Source: Pseudonocardia autotrophica
Lineage (GTDB): Bacteria > Actinomycetota > Actinomycetes > Mycobacteriales > Pseudonocardiaceae
Direction: 5' to 3'
Length of the DNA stretch: 64,000 bases
NCBI RefSeq assembly: GCF_000717175.1
Contig: NZ_JNYD01000014.1
Coordinates: forward strand, 62,001-126,000
Part shown: positions 7,232 to 15,930 of the stretch, piece by piece
Layout of the letters: the number at the start of each line of letters is the position of its first letter
Numbering within the stretch: the first letter of the stretch is position 1
The notes under the pieces: model-generated
What the model saw: the letters and a program-made list of their open reading frames with translations, nothing else
What the model was told of the DNA's origin: nothing
Databases searched by the model: none
Program-made: the position numbers and the translations under genes

Positions 7232-7888
7232 GTGAGCACGGCGGGACCCGGGCGGCGGGAGCGGAAGAAGCAGCAGACGCGGGCGGCGTTGTCCGCGGCG
7301 GCGCTGCGGCTGGCGGCGGAGCGCGGGGTCGACCACGTGAGCGTGGAGGACATCGCCGAGGCGGCGGACGTCTCGGTCCGGACCTTCTTCAACTACTTCT
7401 CCCGCAAGGAGGAGGCCGTGCTCGGCCGCGACCCCGAGCACGCCGAGCGGGTCCGGGAGCGACTGCGGACGGCCCCGCCGGACCTGCCGCCGCTGGCCAC
7501 CGTGCGGTACGCGTTCGCCGGGCTCGTCGAGCAGCTCGAGTCCGAGCGGGAGTCGTTCGGCCGGCTCGCGACCGTGCTGGCCGGCTCGCCCCGGCTGCTC
7601 GGCGAACTGGTCGCCATCGGCGCCGAGGACGAGCGCCGGCTCGCCGACCTCCTCGCCGAGCTGCGCGGGATCTCCTACCCGCACGCCCTGCTCGTCGTCT
7701 CGGCGACCGGCATCGCGCTGCGCATCGCCGTCGAGGAGTGGGGCCTGCTGCCGCCCGACTCCCCGCACCCTCCGCTGCGCGAGCTCGCCGACCGCGCGCT
7801 CGACCGCCTCGCCGCCGGCCTGGACAGCGTGGACCGGCCCGGCGCCGCTCCGTCCGACACCGACCCGACCCCGAAGGCCGCCGAATGA
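7232..7888 (+). CDS. TetR-family transcriptional regulator
   Basis: Repressor of 218 residues. The helix-turn-helix covers about residues 30-60 (HVSVEDIAEAADVSVRTFFN YFSRKEE), preceded by a basic N-terminus (GRRERKKQQTR). The C-terminal ligand domain is not close to a known type. It overlaps the downstream MFS pump gene by the ATGA arrangement, so the pump is its likely target, as is the divergent FAD gene. The strong palindrome at 7185-7211 is the probable binding site and gives autoregulation. Inducer unknown, but a compound handled by the pump or the FAD enzyme is likely. Confidence 0.9.
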   Translation: MSTAGPGRRERKKQQTRAALSAAALRLAAERGVDHVSVEDIAEAADVSVRTFFNYFSRKEEAVLGRDPEHAERVRERLRTAPPDLPPLATVRYAFAGLVEQLESERESFGRLATVLAGSPRLLGELVAIGAEDERRLADLLAELRGISYPHALLVVSATGIALRIAVEEWGLLPPDSPHPPLRELADRALDRLAAGLDSVDRPGAAPSDTDPTPKAAE

Positions 7889-9417
7889 GCACGCTCTCCA
7901 CGCCACCGACCGCCGCGCCGGCGGACGCCTCCCGCGGGCGCACCCTGCAGGCCCTGTCCGGCCTGATGATGGGGATGTTCGTCGCCGTCCTCGCCGGCAC
8001 CGTCGTCTCCACCGCGCTGCCCCGGATCATCACCGACCTCGGCGCGAGCCAGTCCGTGTACACCTGGGTGGTCACCGCCGAGCTGCTGGCCATGACCGCC
8101 ACCGTCCCGCTCTGGGGCAAGCTCGCCGACCTCTACGACAACAAGGTGCTCGTGCAGCTCTCGCTCGCGTTCTTCGTGGTGGGCTCGCTGGTCGCGGGCC
8201 TCACGCCGAACGTCGAGATCCTCCTGGTCAGCCGGGTGGTCCAGGGCATCGGCGCCGGTGGCCTCACCGCGCTGGTGCAGATCGTGCTGGCCGCGATCAT
8301 CCCGCCGCGCGAGCTCGGCCGGTACTCCGGCCTGCTGGGCGCCGTGTTCGCCGTCGCCACCGTCGGCGGCCCGCTGCTCGGCGGGCTCCTGGTCGACTCC
8401 CCGCTCGGCTGGCGGGCCTGCTTCCTGATCGGCGTGCCGTTCAGCCTCGCCGCGATCGTGCTGCTGCAGCGGACGCTCACCCTCGAGTCGGTGCGCCGCG
8501 AGGTCCGGATCGACTGGCTCGGCGCCTTCCTGATCACCGCAGGGGTCAGCGTCGTGCTGATCTGGTCCTCGCTCGCCGGCTCCACGTTCCCCTGGAACTC
8601 CGGCTGGACCTACGGGCTGCTCGGCGGCGCGCTGGTCGCCCTCGCCGCCGCGATCGTCGTCGAGGCGCGGCACCCCGAGCCGGTCGTCCCGCTCGGCATC
8701 TTCCGCAACCGCACGGTTGCGCTCGCCACCCTGGCCAGCCTGTTCGTCGGCATCGCGCTGTTCGGCAGCGCGGTCTTCCTGGCCCAGTACTTCCAGATCG
8801 CGCAGGGCTACTCCCCCACCGCCGCCGGCCTGATGAGCCTGCCGATGGTCGCGGGCACCCTGGTCTCCTCCACCGTGGCCGGCGCGCTGATCACCCGCTT
8901 CGGTCGCTGGAAGGTGTTCCTGGTGACGGGCGCGGTGCTCATGCCGGCCGGCACCGGCCTGCTGGCCACGATCGACGCGCACAGCGGCGTCCTGCACGTC
9001 GGGTCCGGGATGCTGGTGCTCGGCGTCGGGGTCGGCCTGCTCATGCAGAACCTCGTGCTCGCCGCCCAGAACGACACCCCGGCCCGCAGCATCGGCGCCG
9101 CCACCTCGGTGCTGAACTTCTTCCGCAGCATGGGCGGCACGATCGGGGTCAGCGCGCTCGGCGCCGTGCTCGCGAACCTGGTCGGTTCGGCGCTCGGCGG
9201 CGGGGCCTCCGCCGGCGGCCACGGCGCGCTCCCCGACCTGGGCGCGCTGCCCGGCCCGGCCCTCGCCGCCGTCCAGGCGGCCTACGGCGACGCCACCGCC
9301 ACCCTCTTCCTGATCGCCACCCCGATCGCGCTGCTCGCGCTGGTCGCGGTGCTGTTCATCAAGGAGAAGCCGCTGCTCACCACCACCTCCGCGCAGCGAC
9401 GGGCCGAGGAGGGCTGA
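7885..9417 (+). CDS. MFS drug efflux transporter, DHA2 (14-helix) type
   Basis: Proton-driven exporter of 510 residues in the cytoplasmic membrane. Fourteen hydrophobic helices are apparent; motif A is seen as WGKLADLYDNKV at about residues 76-87 and motif C as VGGPLLGGLL at about 160, typical of drug/H+ antiporters. An acidic Asp in the first helix region is not obvious. ATG 7885 overlaps the TetR stop, so the two genes are translationally coupled. The end converges with the CoA ligase gene at 9427 through a short hairpin. Likely exports a toxic compound sensed by the TetR protein. Confidence 0.9.
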   Translation: MSTLSTPPTAAPADASRGRTLQALSGLMMGMFVAVLAGTVVSTALPRIITDLGASQSVYTWVVTAELLAMTATVPLWGKLADLYDNKVLVQLSLAFFVVGSLVAGLTPNVEILLVSRVVQGIGAGGLTALVQIVLAAIIPPRELGRYSGLLGAVFAVATVGGPLLGGLLVDSPLGWRACFLIGVPFSLAAIVLLQRTLTLESVRREVRIDWLGAFLITAGVSVVLIWSSLAGSTFPWNSGWTYGLLGGALVALAAAIVVEARHPEPVVPLGIFRNRTVALATLASLFVGIALFGSAVFLAQYFQIAQGYSPTAAGLMSLPMVAGTLVSSTVAGALITRFGRWKVFLVTGAVLMPAGTGLLATIDAHSGVLHVGSGMLVLGVGVGLLMQNLVLAAQNDTPARSIGAATSVLNFFRSMGGTIGVSALGAVLANLVGSALGGGASAGGHGALPDLGALPGPALAAVQAAYGDATATLFLIATPIALLALVAVLFIKEKPLLTTTSAQRRAEEG

Positions 9418-9431
9418 GGACGGCCCTCAGC
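9413..9431. terminator. Small bidirectional hairpin between convergent genes
   Basis: GCTGAGG and CCTCAGC form a 7-bp stem around a 5-base loop; the stop codons of the MFS gene and of the convergent CoA ligase both lie in the stem. Confidence 0.4.
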
Positions 9432-10764
9432 GCTCGTCCACCACCCGGCGGGCCTTGAAGGTGGTCTCCGGGAGGGTGCCGGGGGCCAGGATCGTCGCGG
9501 GGACCCGGATCCCGAGCACCCGCTTGAGCGCCTCCTCGGCGGGTGCGCGCAGGGCGGGGTCGCCCTCGGCCTCGACCGTCATCTCGTCGAGGGCGCCCTC
9601 CTTGCGGACCCGGATGCGGAACTCCGGGCCGAGCCCGGGCACGGAGCGGAGGGCGGTCTCGACGGCGCTGGGGAAGACGTTGGCGCCCCGGATCACCAAC
9701 ATGTCGTCGAGCCGCCCGAGCACGCCCTCCGGCATCCGGGGGTAGGTCCGGCCGCAGGGGCAGGGATCGGTGGCGAGGTAGGTCTCGTCGCCGGGAGCGA
9801 AGCGGATCATGGGCTGCGAGTCGCGCCAGAGGTGCGTGTAGACGACGGCCCCGCGCTCGCCGGCCGGGACCGGCGCGTTGAGGTCCGCCGGCGCGACGAC
9901 CTCGGTGAACACCTCGTCGGTGTAGAGGTGCGTGCCGGTCCCCTCCTCGCACCCCACGCTCGTCTGGAAGGGGTACATCTCCGAGGTGGAGCCGGCGTCG
10001 GCCACCGTGGCGCCCCAGCCCTCGGCGATGATCCGGGCGGTCCCGGGCAGCGAGCCGCCGGGCTCCCCGCCCACCAGCAGGTGCCGGATCGTCGACTCCC
10101 GCAGGTCGATCCCGATCTGCTCGGCGACGGACAGCAGGTGGATGCAGTAGGACGGCGTCGCGCTGAACACCGTGGACCCGAGCCGGCTGATCAGCTCCAG
10201 GTGCTTCTGCGACTCGGTGATGCCCAGCGGGAACAGGGTCGCGCCGATCCGCTCGGCGCCCTGCACCACGCCCCAGCCGCCGAAGAACAGGCCGAACGGG
10301 AATCCGACCTGCACGATGTCGTCCGGCCGCACGCCCGCGCACCACTGCGCCATCGCGTGCACCTCGCCGGCGCGTTCCCAGTCCGCCTTGGACACCGCGT
10401 ACATGGTCGGGACGCCGGAGGTCCCGGACGACCCGTGGATCCGCGCGATCCCGCCGGGGGGCAGGTCGCGGGCGTAGCTGCCGAACGGCGGGTGCGCGGC
10501 CTGGTCCGCGACGAGCATCTTCTTGGTGATCACCGGGACCTTGGTGGTGAAGTCCTCCAGCGACCGGACCTGGTCGGGGTGGAAGCCGTGCGCGTCGTAG
10601 TGGCGGCGGTAGAAGGGCAGCTCGGCGTAGGCGTAGCGGAGCTGGTGCTGGACCCGGTCGAGGATCAGCGCGTCCCGCTTGGCCGGGTCGAGGGTCTCGC
10701 GCTCCTCGTCCCAGAACCGGGGGAACCCGCGGGCGTCGGTCCGTACGGAACGGGGGCCGGTCAT
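9427..10764 (-). CDS. Phenylacetate-CoA ligase-like AMP-forming enzyme
   Basis: Adenylate-forming ligase of 445 residues in the PaaK family, joining a carboxylic acid to CoA with ATP. The phosphate loop is RIHGSSGTSGVPTMYAVSK at about residue 110; the adenylation block DAGSTSEMYPFQ lies near 235, and a C-terminal lid domain (RLDDMLVIRGANVFPSAVE) near 340. DPCPCGRTYPRM matches the cysteine-bearing loop of PaaK proteins. Start ATG 10764 has GAGGAG at good spacing; GTG 10770 would overlap that site. It is the last gene of a minus-strand operon with a second ligase, an SDR and an LLM oxidoreductase. The acid is probably not phenylacetate, as no paa ring-epoxidase genes are nearby. Confidence 0.85.
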   Translation of the reverse strand: MTGPRSVRTDARGFPRFWDEERETLDPAKRDALILDRVQHQLRYAYAELPFYRRHYDAHGFHPDQVRSLEDFTTKVPVITKKMLVADQAAHPPFGSYARDLPPGGIARIHGSSGTSGVPTMYAVSKADWERAGEVHAMAQWCAGVRPDDIVQVGFPFGLFFGGWGVVQGAERIGATLFPLGITESQKHLELISRLGSTVFSATPSYCIHLLSVAEQIGIDLRESTIRHLLVGGEPGGSLPGTARIIAEGWGATVADAGSTSEMYPFQTSVGCEEGTGTHLYTDEVFTEVVAPADLNAPVPAGERGAVVYTHLWRDSQPMIRFAPGDETYLATDPCPCGRTYPRMPEGVLGRLDDMLVIRGANVFPSAVETALRSVPGLGPEFRIRVRKEGALDEMTVEAEGDPALRAPAEEALKRVLGIRVPATILAPGTLPETTFKARRVVDER

Positions 10765-10773
10765 GGACACTCC

Positions 10774-12291
10774 TCAGCCGATGGCCCGGTCCCGGCCCGC
10801 CCAGTGCGGCGCGCGCAGGACCTTCTTGTCGATCTTCCCGAACGGCGTCTCCGGCAGGTCGGCGACGACCTCGACGGACTTGGGCCGGGCGTAGGCGGCC
10901 AGCTCGCCGCGCGACCAGGCGACCAGCTCGTCGGCATCGAAGCCGGCCCGCGGGACGACGACGGCGTGCACCGCCTCGCCCCAGTCCTCGTGCGGCACCC
11001 CGATCACCGCCACTCGCGCGACGGCGGGATGCCGGGCCAGCGCGTCCTCCACCTCCCGGCAGTAGACGTTCATGCCGCCGGAGATGACCATGTCTTTGGT
11101 GCGGTCGCGCAGGTGCAGGTAGCCCGCCGCGTCGAGGAACCCGACGTCCCCGGTGCGGATCCAGCCGTCGGGCACGAACTTCGCCGCGGTCGCCGCCGGA
11201 TCGTCCAGGTAGGACTCCAGGGTGTAGGGCGAGCGCAGGCAGATCTCGCCGGTCTCCCCCACCGGCAGCGGGGTGCCGTCCTCGGCGACGACCTGCACGT
11301 CCGCCATGATCGACGCCCGCCCGCAGGAGCCGAGCAGCTCCGGCCGGGCGGGGTCGTGGTCGGAGTTCGCCAGCCGCGTGCCCCAGTTCGGGCACTCGGT
11401 CTGGCCGTAGAGCTGCACGAAGACCGGGCCGAACGTCTCGAGGGCCTGGGCCAGTCGGGACGGCGCGGTCGGTGCGGCGCCGTAGACGACGGTCCGGAGC
11501 TCCACGTCCCCGGCGGAGCCGACCGTCGGCGCAGCGGCGAGGTCCAGCAGCCGGTAGATCATCGTGGGCACGAGGAAGGTCCACGTGATGCCGCGGGTGC
11601 GGACCAGCTCCAGGGTGCGGGCGGCGTCGAACCCGGGCTCGATCACGCTCGTCGCGCCCCGGATCAGCGCCGACTGCGCGAACAGGCCCGCCGCGTGGGC
11701 GAGCGGCGTGGACAGCAGCAGCCGGTCGGACTGCGCGATCTCCGCCTCGACGATCTGCGCGTAGTGCACGGCGACGGCGGAGGCCTGGGTGTGCACGACC
11801 CCCTTCGGCAGCCCGGTGGTGCCACCGGTGAAGTAGATCGCGGCCCGGTCCCCCTGCCCGACACCCGGCCGCTCGGGAGGGGCCGCGTCCTGCGGAGCGG
11901 CCAGGGGCTCGCCGGACGGGTCACGGCCGTCGTCGGACACCCAGAGGTCGGCGCGCCCGCCGAGGCTGGTCGCGCCGATCACCGCGCGGGCCTGCGACAC
12001 CCGCAGGATGTGTGCGACCGTGGCCTCGGGCAGCAGCGGGTTGACCGGGACCTTCACGGCCCCGAGCCGCGCCACCGCCACGTCCGCCACCACGAACTCG
12101 ACGCCGTTGGTCAGGTGCAGCGCGACGGCGTCGCCCGCCCCGACACCGCGGCCGCGCAGCTGGGCGGCCACGGCCGCGGACCAGCGGTCGAGGTCGGCGA
12201 AGCTCCAGCTCCGCTCCCCCACCTCGACCGCGGTCCGCTCCCGGTACCGGGCGAACGCGGCCTCGAACTCGTCCCCGAGATTCCGGCGCAC
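10774..12291 (-). CDS. AMP-binding acyl-CoA synthetase
   Basis: Acid-CoA ligase of 505 residues of the fatty-acid/cyclohexanecarboxylate type. The AMP-binding motif YFTGGTTGLPKGVVHT lies at about residues 153-168, VYGAAPTAPS and QLYGQTECPN in the middle, the GWIRTGDVGFLD hinge region near 395 and the catalytic lysine in PFGKIDKKVL near residue 487, so all key parts are present. GTG 12291 begins three bases after the SDR stop. Being next to a second, unrelated ligase suggests two different acids, or two steps in one route, are activated. Confidence 0.88.
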   Translation of the reverse strand: MRRNLGDEFEAAFARYRERTAVEVGERSWSFADLDRWSAAVAAQLRGRGVGAGDAVALHLTNGVEFVVADVAVARLGAVKVPVNPLLPEATVAHILRVSQARAVIGATSLGGRADLWVSDDGRDPSGEPLAAPQDAAPPERPGVGQGDRAAIYFTGGTTGLPKGVVHTQASAVAVHYAQIVEAEIAQSDRLLLSTPLAHAAGLFAQSALIRGATSVIEPGFDAARTLELVRTRGITWTFLVPTMIYRLLDLAAAPTVGSAGDVELRTVVYGAAPTAPSRLAQALETFGPVFVQLYGQTECPNWGTRLANSDHDPARPELLGSCGRASIMADVQVVAEDGTPLPVGETGEICLRSPYTLESYLDDPAATAAKFVPDGWIRTGDVGFLDAAGYLHLRDRTKDMVISGGMNVYCREVEDALARHPAVARVAVIGVPHEDWGEAVHAVVVPRAGFDADELVAWSRGELAAYARPKSVEVVADLPETPFGKIDKKVLRAPHWAGRDRAIG

Positions 12292-12294
12292 CGC

Positions 12295-13143
12295 TCAGGT
12301 CGGCCTCTCGACCAGGCCCTGCGCGAACGCGACGTCCCAGTACGAGTGCAGCCCGCGGACGTGCTGGCCGCCGTCGACCGGGATGAAGTGCCCCGTGATC
12401 CGTTGCGCCGCACGGGACATCAGGAACAACGCCACGTCGGCGATGTCCGACGGCTCCTGGTTGCGCCTGTCGGCGACCAGGGTCCGGTCGGTGAACTCCT
12501 GCCCGATCTGCCCCACGGAGAAGCCCTCGCCGAGCGGGGTGTTGACCAGGCCGGGGCCGATCGCGTTGACCCGCACGTTCCGCCGCCCGAGCTCCCCCGC
12601 GCAGACCTCGGTGAAGCTCTTGACCCCGGCCTTCGCCGCGCAGTAGCTCCCCATCCCGTCCGTGGCGGCGATCGCGTTGAGCGAGGAGATGTTGACGATC
12701 GAGCGGGGCGCCCCGTCGTCGGGCAGCCGCCGCGCGAACTCACGGGTGCACAGGAAGGTCCCCTTGAGCAGCGTGTCGACGATGAGGTCCCAGTCCTCCT
12801 CCGTCGTGTCCTCGACGAGCGCGACCGTCGCGGTGCCGGCGTTGTTGACCAGGTGGTCGACCGTGCCGAACCGCTCGACGGCCAGCGCGAACGCCGCCTC
12901 GACATCCGCGGCCACGCACACCGAGCCCTCGCGCCAGGCGATCCGGTCCCCGCCCCCGAGCTCCTCGGCGGCGGCCTTGATGTTCGTGGGCTCGATCTCC
13001 AGGACGACGACGTTGCCGCCCTTCTCGAGCACCGCGGCGGTGATCCCCTTGCCGATCCCGCTGCCGCCGCCCGTGACGACCACGGTGCGGCCGGCGAGCT
13101 CCGGGACCGGCGAGGACAGCCCCGCGGAGGTCGACCCGGCCAT
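12295..13143 (-). CDS. Short-chain dehydrogenase/reductase
   Basis: NAD(P)-dependent alcohol/ketone oxidoreductase of 282 residues. Cofactor motif TGGGSGIG near residue 25, NNAGTA near 100, the catalytic Ser in VNISSLNA near 150 and the Tyr-x3-Lys pair in SYCAAKAG near 165 are all present. The Glu after the second strand (LEIEPT) suggests NAD preference. ATG 13143 overlaps the LLM stop (ATGA), so it is coupled to that gene. Likely oxidises a hydroxyl on the ring or side chain, or acts as a 3-hydroxyacyl-CoA dehydrogenase. Confidence 0.9.
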   Translation of the reverse strand: MAGSTSAGLSSPVPELAGRTVVVTGGGSGIGKGITAAVLEKGGNVVVLEIEPTNIKAAAEELGGGDRIAWREGSVCVAADVEAAFALAVERFGTVDHLVNNAGTATVALVEDTTEEDWDLIVDTLLKGTFLCTREFARRLPDDGAPRSIVNISSLNAIAATDGMGSYCAAKAGVKSFTEVCAGELGRRNVRVNAIGPGLVNTPLGEGFSVGQIGQEFTDRTLVADRRNQEPSDIADVALFLMSRAAQRITGHFIPVDGGQHVRGLHSYWDVAFAQGLVERPT

Positions 13144-14252
13144 CAGGCGAGCCCGAGCGCGACGTTCGCCAGCTTCTGGCGCCGGGCCAGCCGCTCCCGC
13201 TTCGTGAAGTGCGGCATGACGTACCGGGCGAACATCTCCAGCGACCGGTTCCACTTGTCCGTGGTCACCCAGTCCCGGACGTTGATCAGCAGCGTGCCGA
13301 AGCCGCCGACCTCCTCCTCCAGCTCCTTGATCTGCCAGACGCAGTCCTCGGGGCTGCCGATGATCCACGGGATGTTCTCGACCATCCAGTCGAGCGTGAG
13401 GTCGGCGTCCGTCATGCCGTCGCCGATCTTCATCAGCGCGCCCAGGCCGAGGCCGAAGAGGTAGTCGTAGGAGAGCTTGACGCCCTCGCGGATGTCGCGG
13501 AGCGCCTGGTCCTTGTCGTCGGTGACGTAGACCTCGCGCACGATCCGCCAGTTGTCCCTGGTGACGGCCGGGTCGATGCCCGCCGACGCCCCCGCCCGGA
13601 GCATCGCGGCGGCCATGGCCTTGAGGTCCGGGGCGTCGGTGTAGGTGCCGTTGTCCGTGGGCGCGAAGTGCACCGAGAGCGGCTTCCAGCCCTTCTCGCC
13701 GCACTTGGCGTAGTTGTGCACGCCGGTGAGGCCGGCGATCGCGAACGGCGGGACGTCCTGGTACGGCCCGACCTGCAGCTGGCGGTTCTCGTACTTCCAG
13801 TACACGCCCTCGTAGGTGACCGGGTCCTCCGAGGTCAGCAGCTGCCAGATGATCTCCAGCGCCTCGTTGGTCCGCGGCGAGGCCTCGGAGGGCTCCAGCC
13901 CGAACAGCGCCTTGTCCGTGGGCAGGCCGCCACCGCCGAACCCGTACTCCAGCCTGCCGTGCGTGAGGTGGTCGAGGAACGCCATCCGCTCGGCGACCAT
14001 GAACGGGTCCTGGTACGGCAGGTTGATCACACCGGTGCCGAGCCGGATCCGGTGCGTGACCGCCGACGCCTTCGCGATCATGTACTCCGGCACCGGCACG
14101 TTCTCGTAGCCGCCGGTGTGGTGCTCGCCGATCCAGTACTCGTCGAAGCCCAGCCGCTCCGCCTCCACGATGCCCGCGATGTCGCGGTCGTAGGACAACG
14201 TCCAGTTCTCGCGCGGCGGGTGCTCGGGCATGGTGAAGAAGCCGAACTTCAT
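13143..14252 (-). CDS. LLM-class flavin-dependent oxidoreductase
   Basis: Luciferase-like TIM-barrel oxidoreductase of 369 residues using FMN or F420. The protein opens with MKFGFFTMPEHPPRENW and shows the family blocks EAERLGFDEYWIGEHHTG (about residue 30), RLGTGVINLPYQDPFMVAER (about 70) and HGRLEYGFGGGG (about 100). It is the first gene of the operon with SDR and two CoA ligases; ATG 14252 has AGAGGA nine bases upstream. It is much less like the two LLM proteins at 24079 and 47201 than they are to each other, so its reaction may differ. A Baeyer-Villiger or hydroxylation step is plausible. Confidence 0.88.
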   Translation of the reverse strand: MKFGFFTMPEHPPRENWTLSYDRDIAGIVEAERLGFDEYWIGEHHTGGYENVPVPEYMIAKASAVTHRIRLGTGVINLPYQDPFMVAERMAFLDHLTHGRLEYGFGGGGLPTDKALFGLEPSEASPRTNEALEIIWQLLTSEDPVTYEGVYWKYENRQLQVGPYQDVPPFAIAGLTGVHNYAKCGEKGWKPLSVHFAPTDNGTYTDAPDLKAMAAAMLRAGASAGIDPAVTRDNWRIVREVYVTDDKDQALRDIREGVKLSYDYLFGLGLGALMKIGDGMTDADLTLDWMVENIPWIIGSPEDCVWQIKELEEEVGGFGTLLINVRDWVTTDKWNRSLEMFARYVMPHFTKRERLARRQKLANVALGLA

Positions 14253-14361
14253 CGGTCGGGTCCTCTCGGGGTCCGGCCGCGGACCGGGCGCACGCAGGCA
14301 CGACGACGCCCGGAACACGACATCAAGGACGAACACGGGTTTGCTGATCGCAGGCGAAATC

Positions 14362-14390
14362 ACTGTGTCGCGGGCCACGATCCGTGTCAA
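14362..14390 (-). promoter_or_regulatory. Promoter of the LLM-SDR-ligase operon
   Basis: On the minus strand TTGACA (14385-14390) and CACAGT (14362-14367) are 17 bases apart. The -35 box is perfect; the -10 box is weak but identical to that of the receptor promoter at 42932-42937. The nonamer GGCGAAATC at 14353-14361 also occurs at 25496-25504. Confidence 0.5.
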
Positions 14391-14455
14391 GGGCGGTCCC
14401 CGGGCCGAGTTGGACTCCCCGGCAACCGTTGATAGCCGAACCGAGGTTTGGTTTC

Positions 14456-14821
14456 ATGACCCGCGTGACCACCCCCGACCCGCGTCCCCGGGTCGTCGCC
14501 GGAGCCGAGGGCGGCGGCCTGGTCGAGGGCCGCCGCTGCACGGCGTGCGCCGAGGTCGTCGCCTTCGCCTGGCCCGCCTGCCCGGCGTGCGGCGGCCCCG
14601 TCGAGCCCGCCCGGTTCGGGCCCGAGGGCACCGTGTGGAGCGCGACCGTCGTGCGCGTCCCGGTGCCCGGCCGGACCCCGCCGTACGGGATGGCCTACGT
14701 CGATCTCGACGACGGGCCCCGCGTCCTCGCCCACACCGGCGGGCCGGTCCCGATCGGCGCCAGGGTGCGCCTCGTCCCGGGCGGGGACGACGGCGACGTG
14801 CGGGTGGAGGTCGTCGGATGA
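14456..14821 (+). CDS. Zn-ribbon OB-fold (DUF35) protein, thiolase partner
   Basis: Small protein of 121 residues. Two Cys pairs near the N-terminus (RRCTACAEVV and PACPACGGPV, about residues 26-45) form a rubredoxin-like zinc ribbon, followed by an OB-fold (about 50-121). Such DUF35 proteins bind thiolase-like Ltp enzymes and are needed for steroid side-chain retro-aldol cleavage. It overlaps the thiolase gene by ATGA, exactly the expected pairing. ATG 14456 is chosen because family-like sequence starts there and the bases before it (GAGG) lie at workable distance. Confidence 0.85.
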   Translation: MTRVTTPDPRPRVVAGAEGGGLVEGRRCTACAEVVAFAWPACPACGGPVEPARFGPEGTVWSATVVRVPVPGRTPPYGMAYVDLDDGPRVLAHTGGPVPIGARVRLVPGGDDGDVRVEVVG

Positions 14822-15930
14822 GGGTCGGGATCGAGGGCGTCGGCACCTCGCACTTCGGCCGGCAGCCCGGCGTCGACCTGGTCGATCTCGCGTTCGCGGC
14901 CGTCGACGAGGCGTTCCGCGCGGCCGGCGGACCCCGGTCCGTCGACGCGGTGTGGGTCGGCACGGTCTTCGGCCCCGCCGGGGTGGCGCAGCGGGTGCTG
15001 CGTGCGATGGGTCTGACCGGGATGCCGGTGCTGACCGTCGAGAACGCCTGCGCCAGCGGCACCACCGCCTTCGCCGAGGCCTGCGAGGCCGTCCGCTCCG
15101 GGCGGTACGGGCGGGTGCTCGCGCTCGGGATCGAGCGCATGGGCGACGGCGCGATCACGCCCGAGCCGACCGACCCCGAGGGCCGTTCCGGCCTGGCCCT
15201 GCCCGCGCTCTACGCGATGGCCGCCGCCCGCTGGCTGCACGAGGGCCGCGTGACGCCCGAGCAGCTCGCCGCCGTGTCGGTGAAGAACCACGCGCACGCC
15301 CTGCACAACCCGCGCGCCCAGTACGCCGGCCGGTACACGGTCGAGGAGGTGCAGGCGTCCCGCATGATCGCCGATCCGCTCACGCTCCTGCAGTGCTGCC
15401 CGACCTCCGACGGCGCGGCCGCGGCGATCGTCGGGCCCGCGGCGCCCGGGCAGGTCACCGTGCGGTCGGTCGCGCTGCGCTCGGGAGCGCCCTGGAACCA
15501 CCGGTCACCCCACGTCTGGGGCCACGACGTCGTCCGGGACACCGCGGTGGCGGCCTTCGCGGCCGCGGGTGTCGGGCCCGAGGACGTCGACGTCGCCGAG
15601 GTGCACGACGCCTTCACCATCGGCGAGATCGTCACCACCGAGGCGCTGGGGCTCGCGGGCCCCGGGGAGGGTGGGAAGGCGGCCGCCGCCGGTCGCACCG
15701 CCCTCGGCGGGGAGCAGCCCGTCAACCCCTCCGGCGGGCTGCTCTCCCGCGGTCATCCGCTCGGCGCGACGGGCCTCGCCCAGCTCGCCGAGATCGTGTG
15801 GCAGCTGCGCGGCGAGGCCGGCGCCCGGCAGGTCGACGGGGCGCGGATCGGGCTGGTGGAGACGATGGGCGGCGGGGTGTCGGTGCTCGACGGGAACGCC
15901 TGCGTCGTCGCCGTCCTGGAGGCCCCGTGA
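14818..15930 (+). CDS. Thiolase / lipid-transfer (Ltp/SCP2-thiolase-like) protein
   Basis: Thiolase-fold enzyme of 370 residues. The nucleophile motif VENACASGTTAF (Cys near residue 79) is intact, as is the C-terminal His block RGHPLGATGLAQLAE near 320; the usual second catalytic Cys region reads LVETMGGGVS and has no Cys, as in SCP2-thiolases and Ltp aldolases. With its DUF35 partner it should cleave, by thiolysis or retro-aldol, a CoA-activated side chain. It is coupled by 4-base overlaps to the OB-fold gene before and the P450 gene after, making one operon. Confidence 0.87.
   Translation: MRVGIEGVGTSHFGRQPGVDLVDLAFAAVDEAFRAAGGPRSVDAVWVGTVFGPAGVAQRVLRAMGLTGMPVLTVENACASGTTAFAEACEAVRSGRYGRVLALGIERMGDGAITPEPTDPEGRSGLALPALYAMAAARWLHEGRVTPEQLAAVSVKNHAHALHNPRAQYAGRYTVEEVQASRMIADPLTLLQCCPTSDGAAAAIVGPAAPGQVTVRSVALRSGAPWNHRSPHVWGHDVVRDTAVAAFAAAGVGPEDVDVAEVHDAFTIGEIVTTEALGLAGPGEGGKAAAAGRTALGGEQPVNPSGGLLSRGHPLGATGLAQLAEIVWQLRGEAGARQVDGARIGLVETMGGGVSVLDGNACVVAVLEAP

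Noticed and set aside
14341..14369. Plus-strand promoter TTGCTG-N17-TGTGTC for the OB-fold/thiolase/P450 operon
   Set aside because: The -10 box is poor and the region overlaps the better minus-strand promoter; no confident plus promoter was found.
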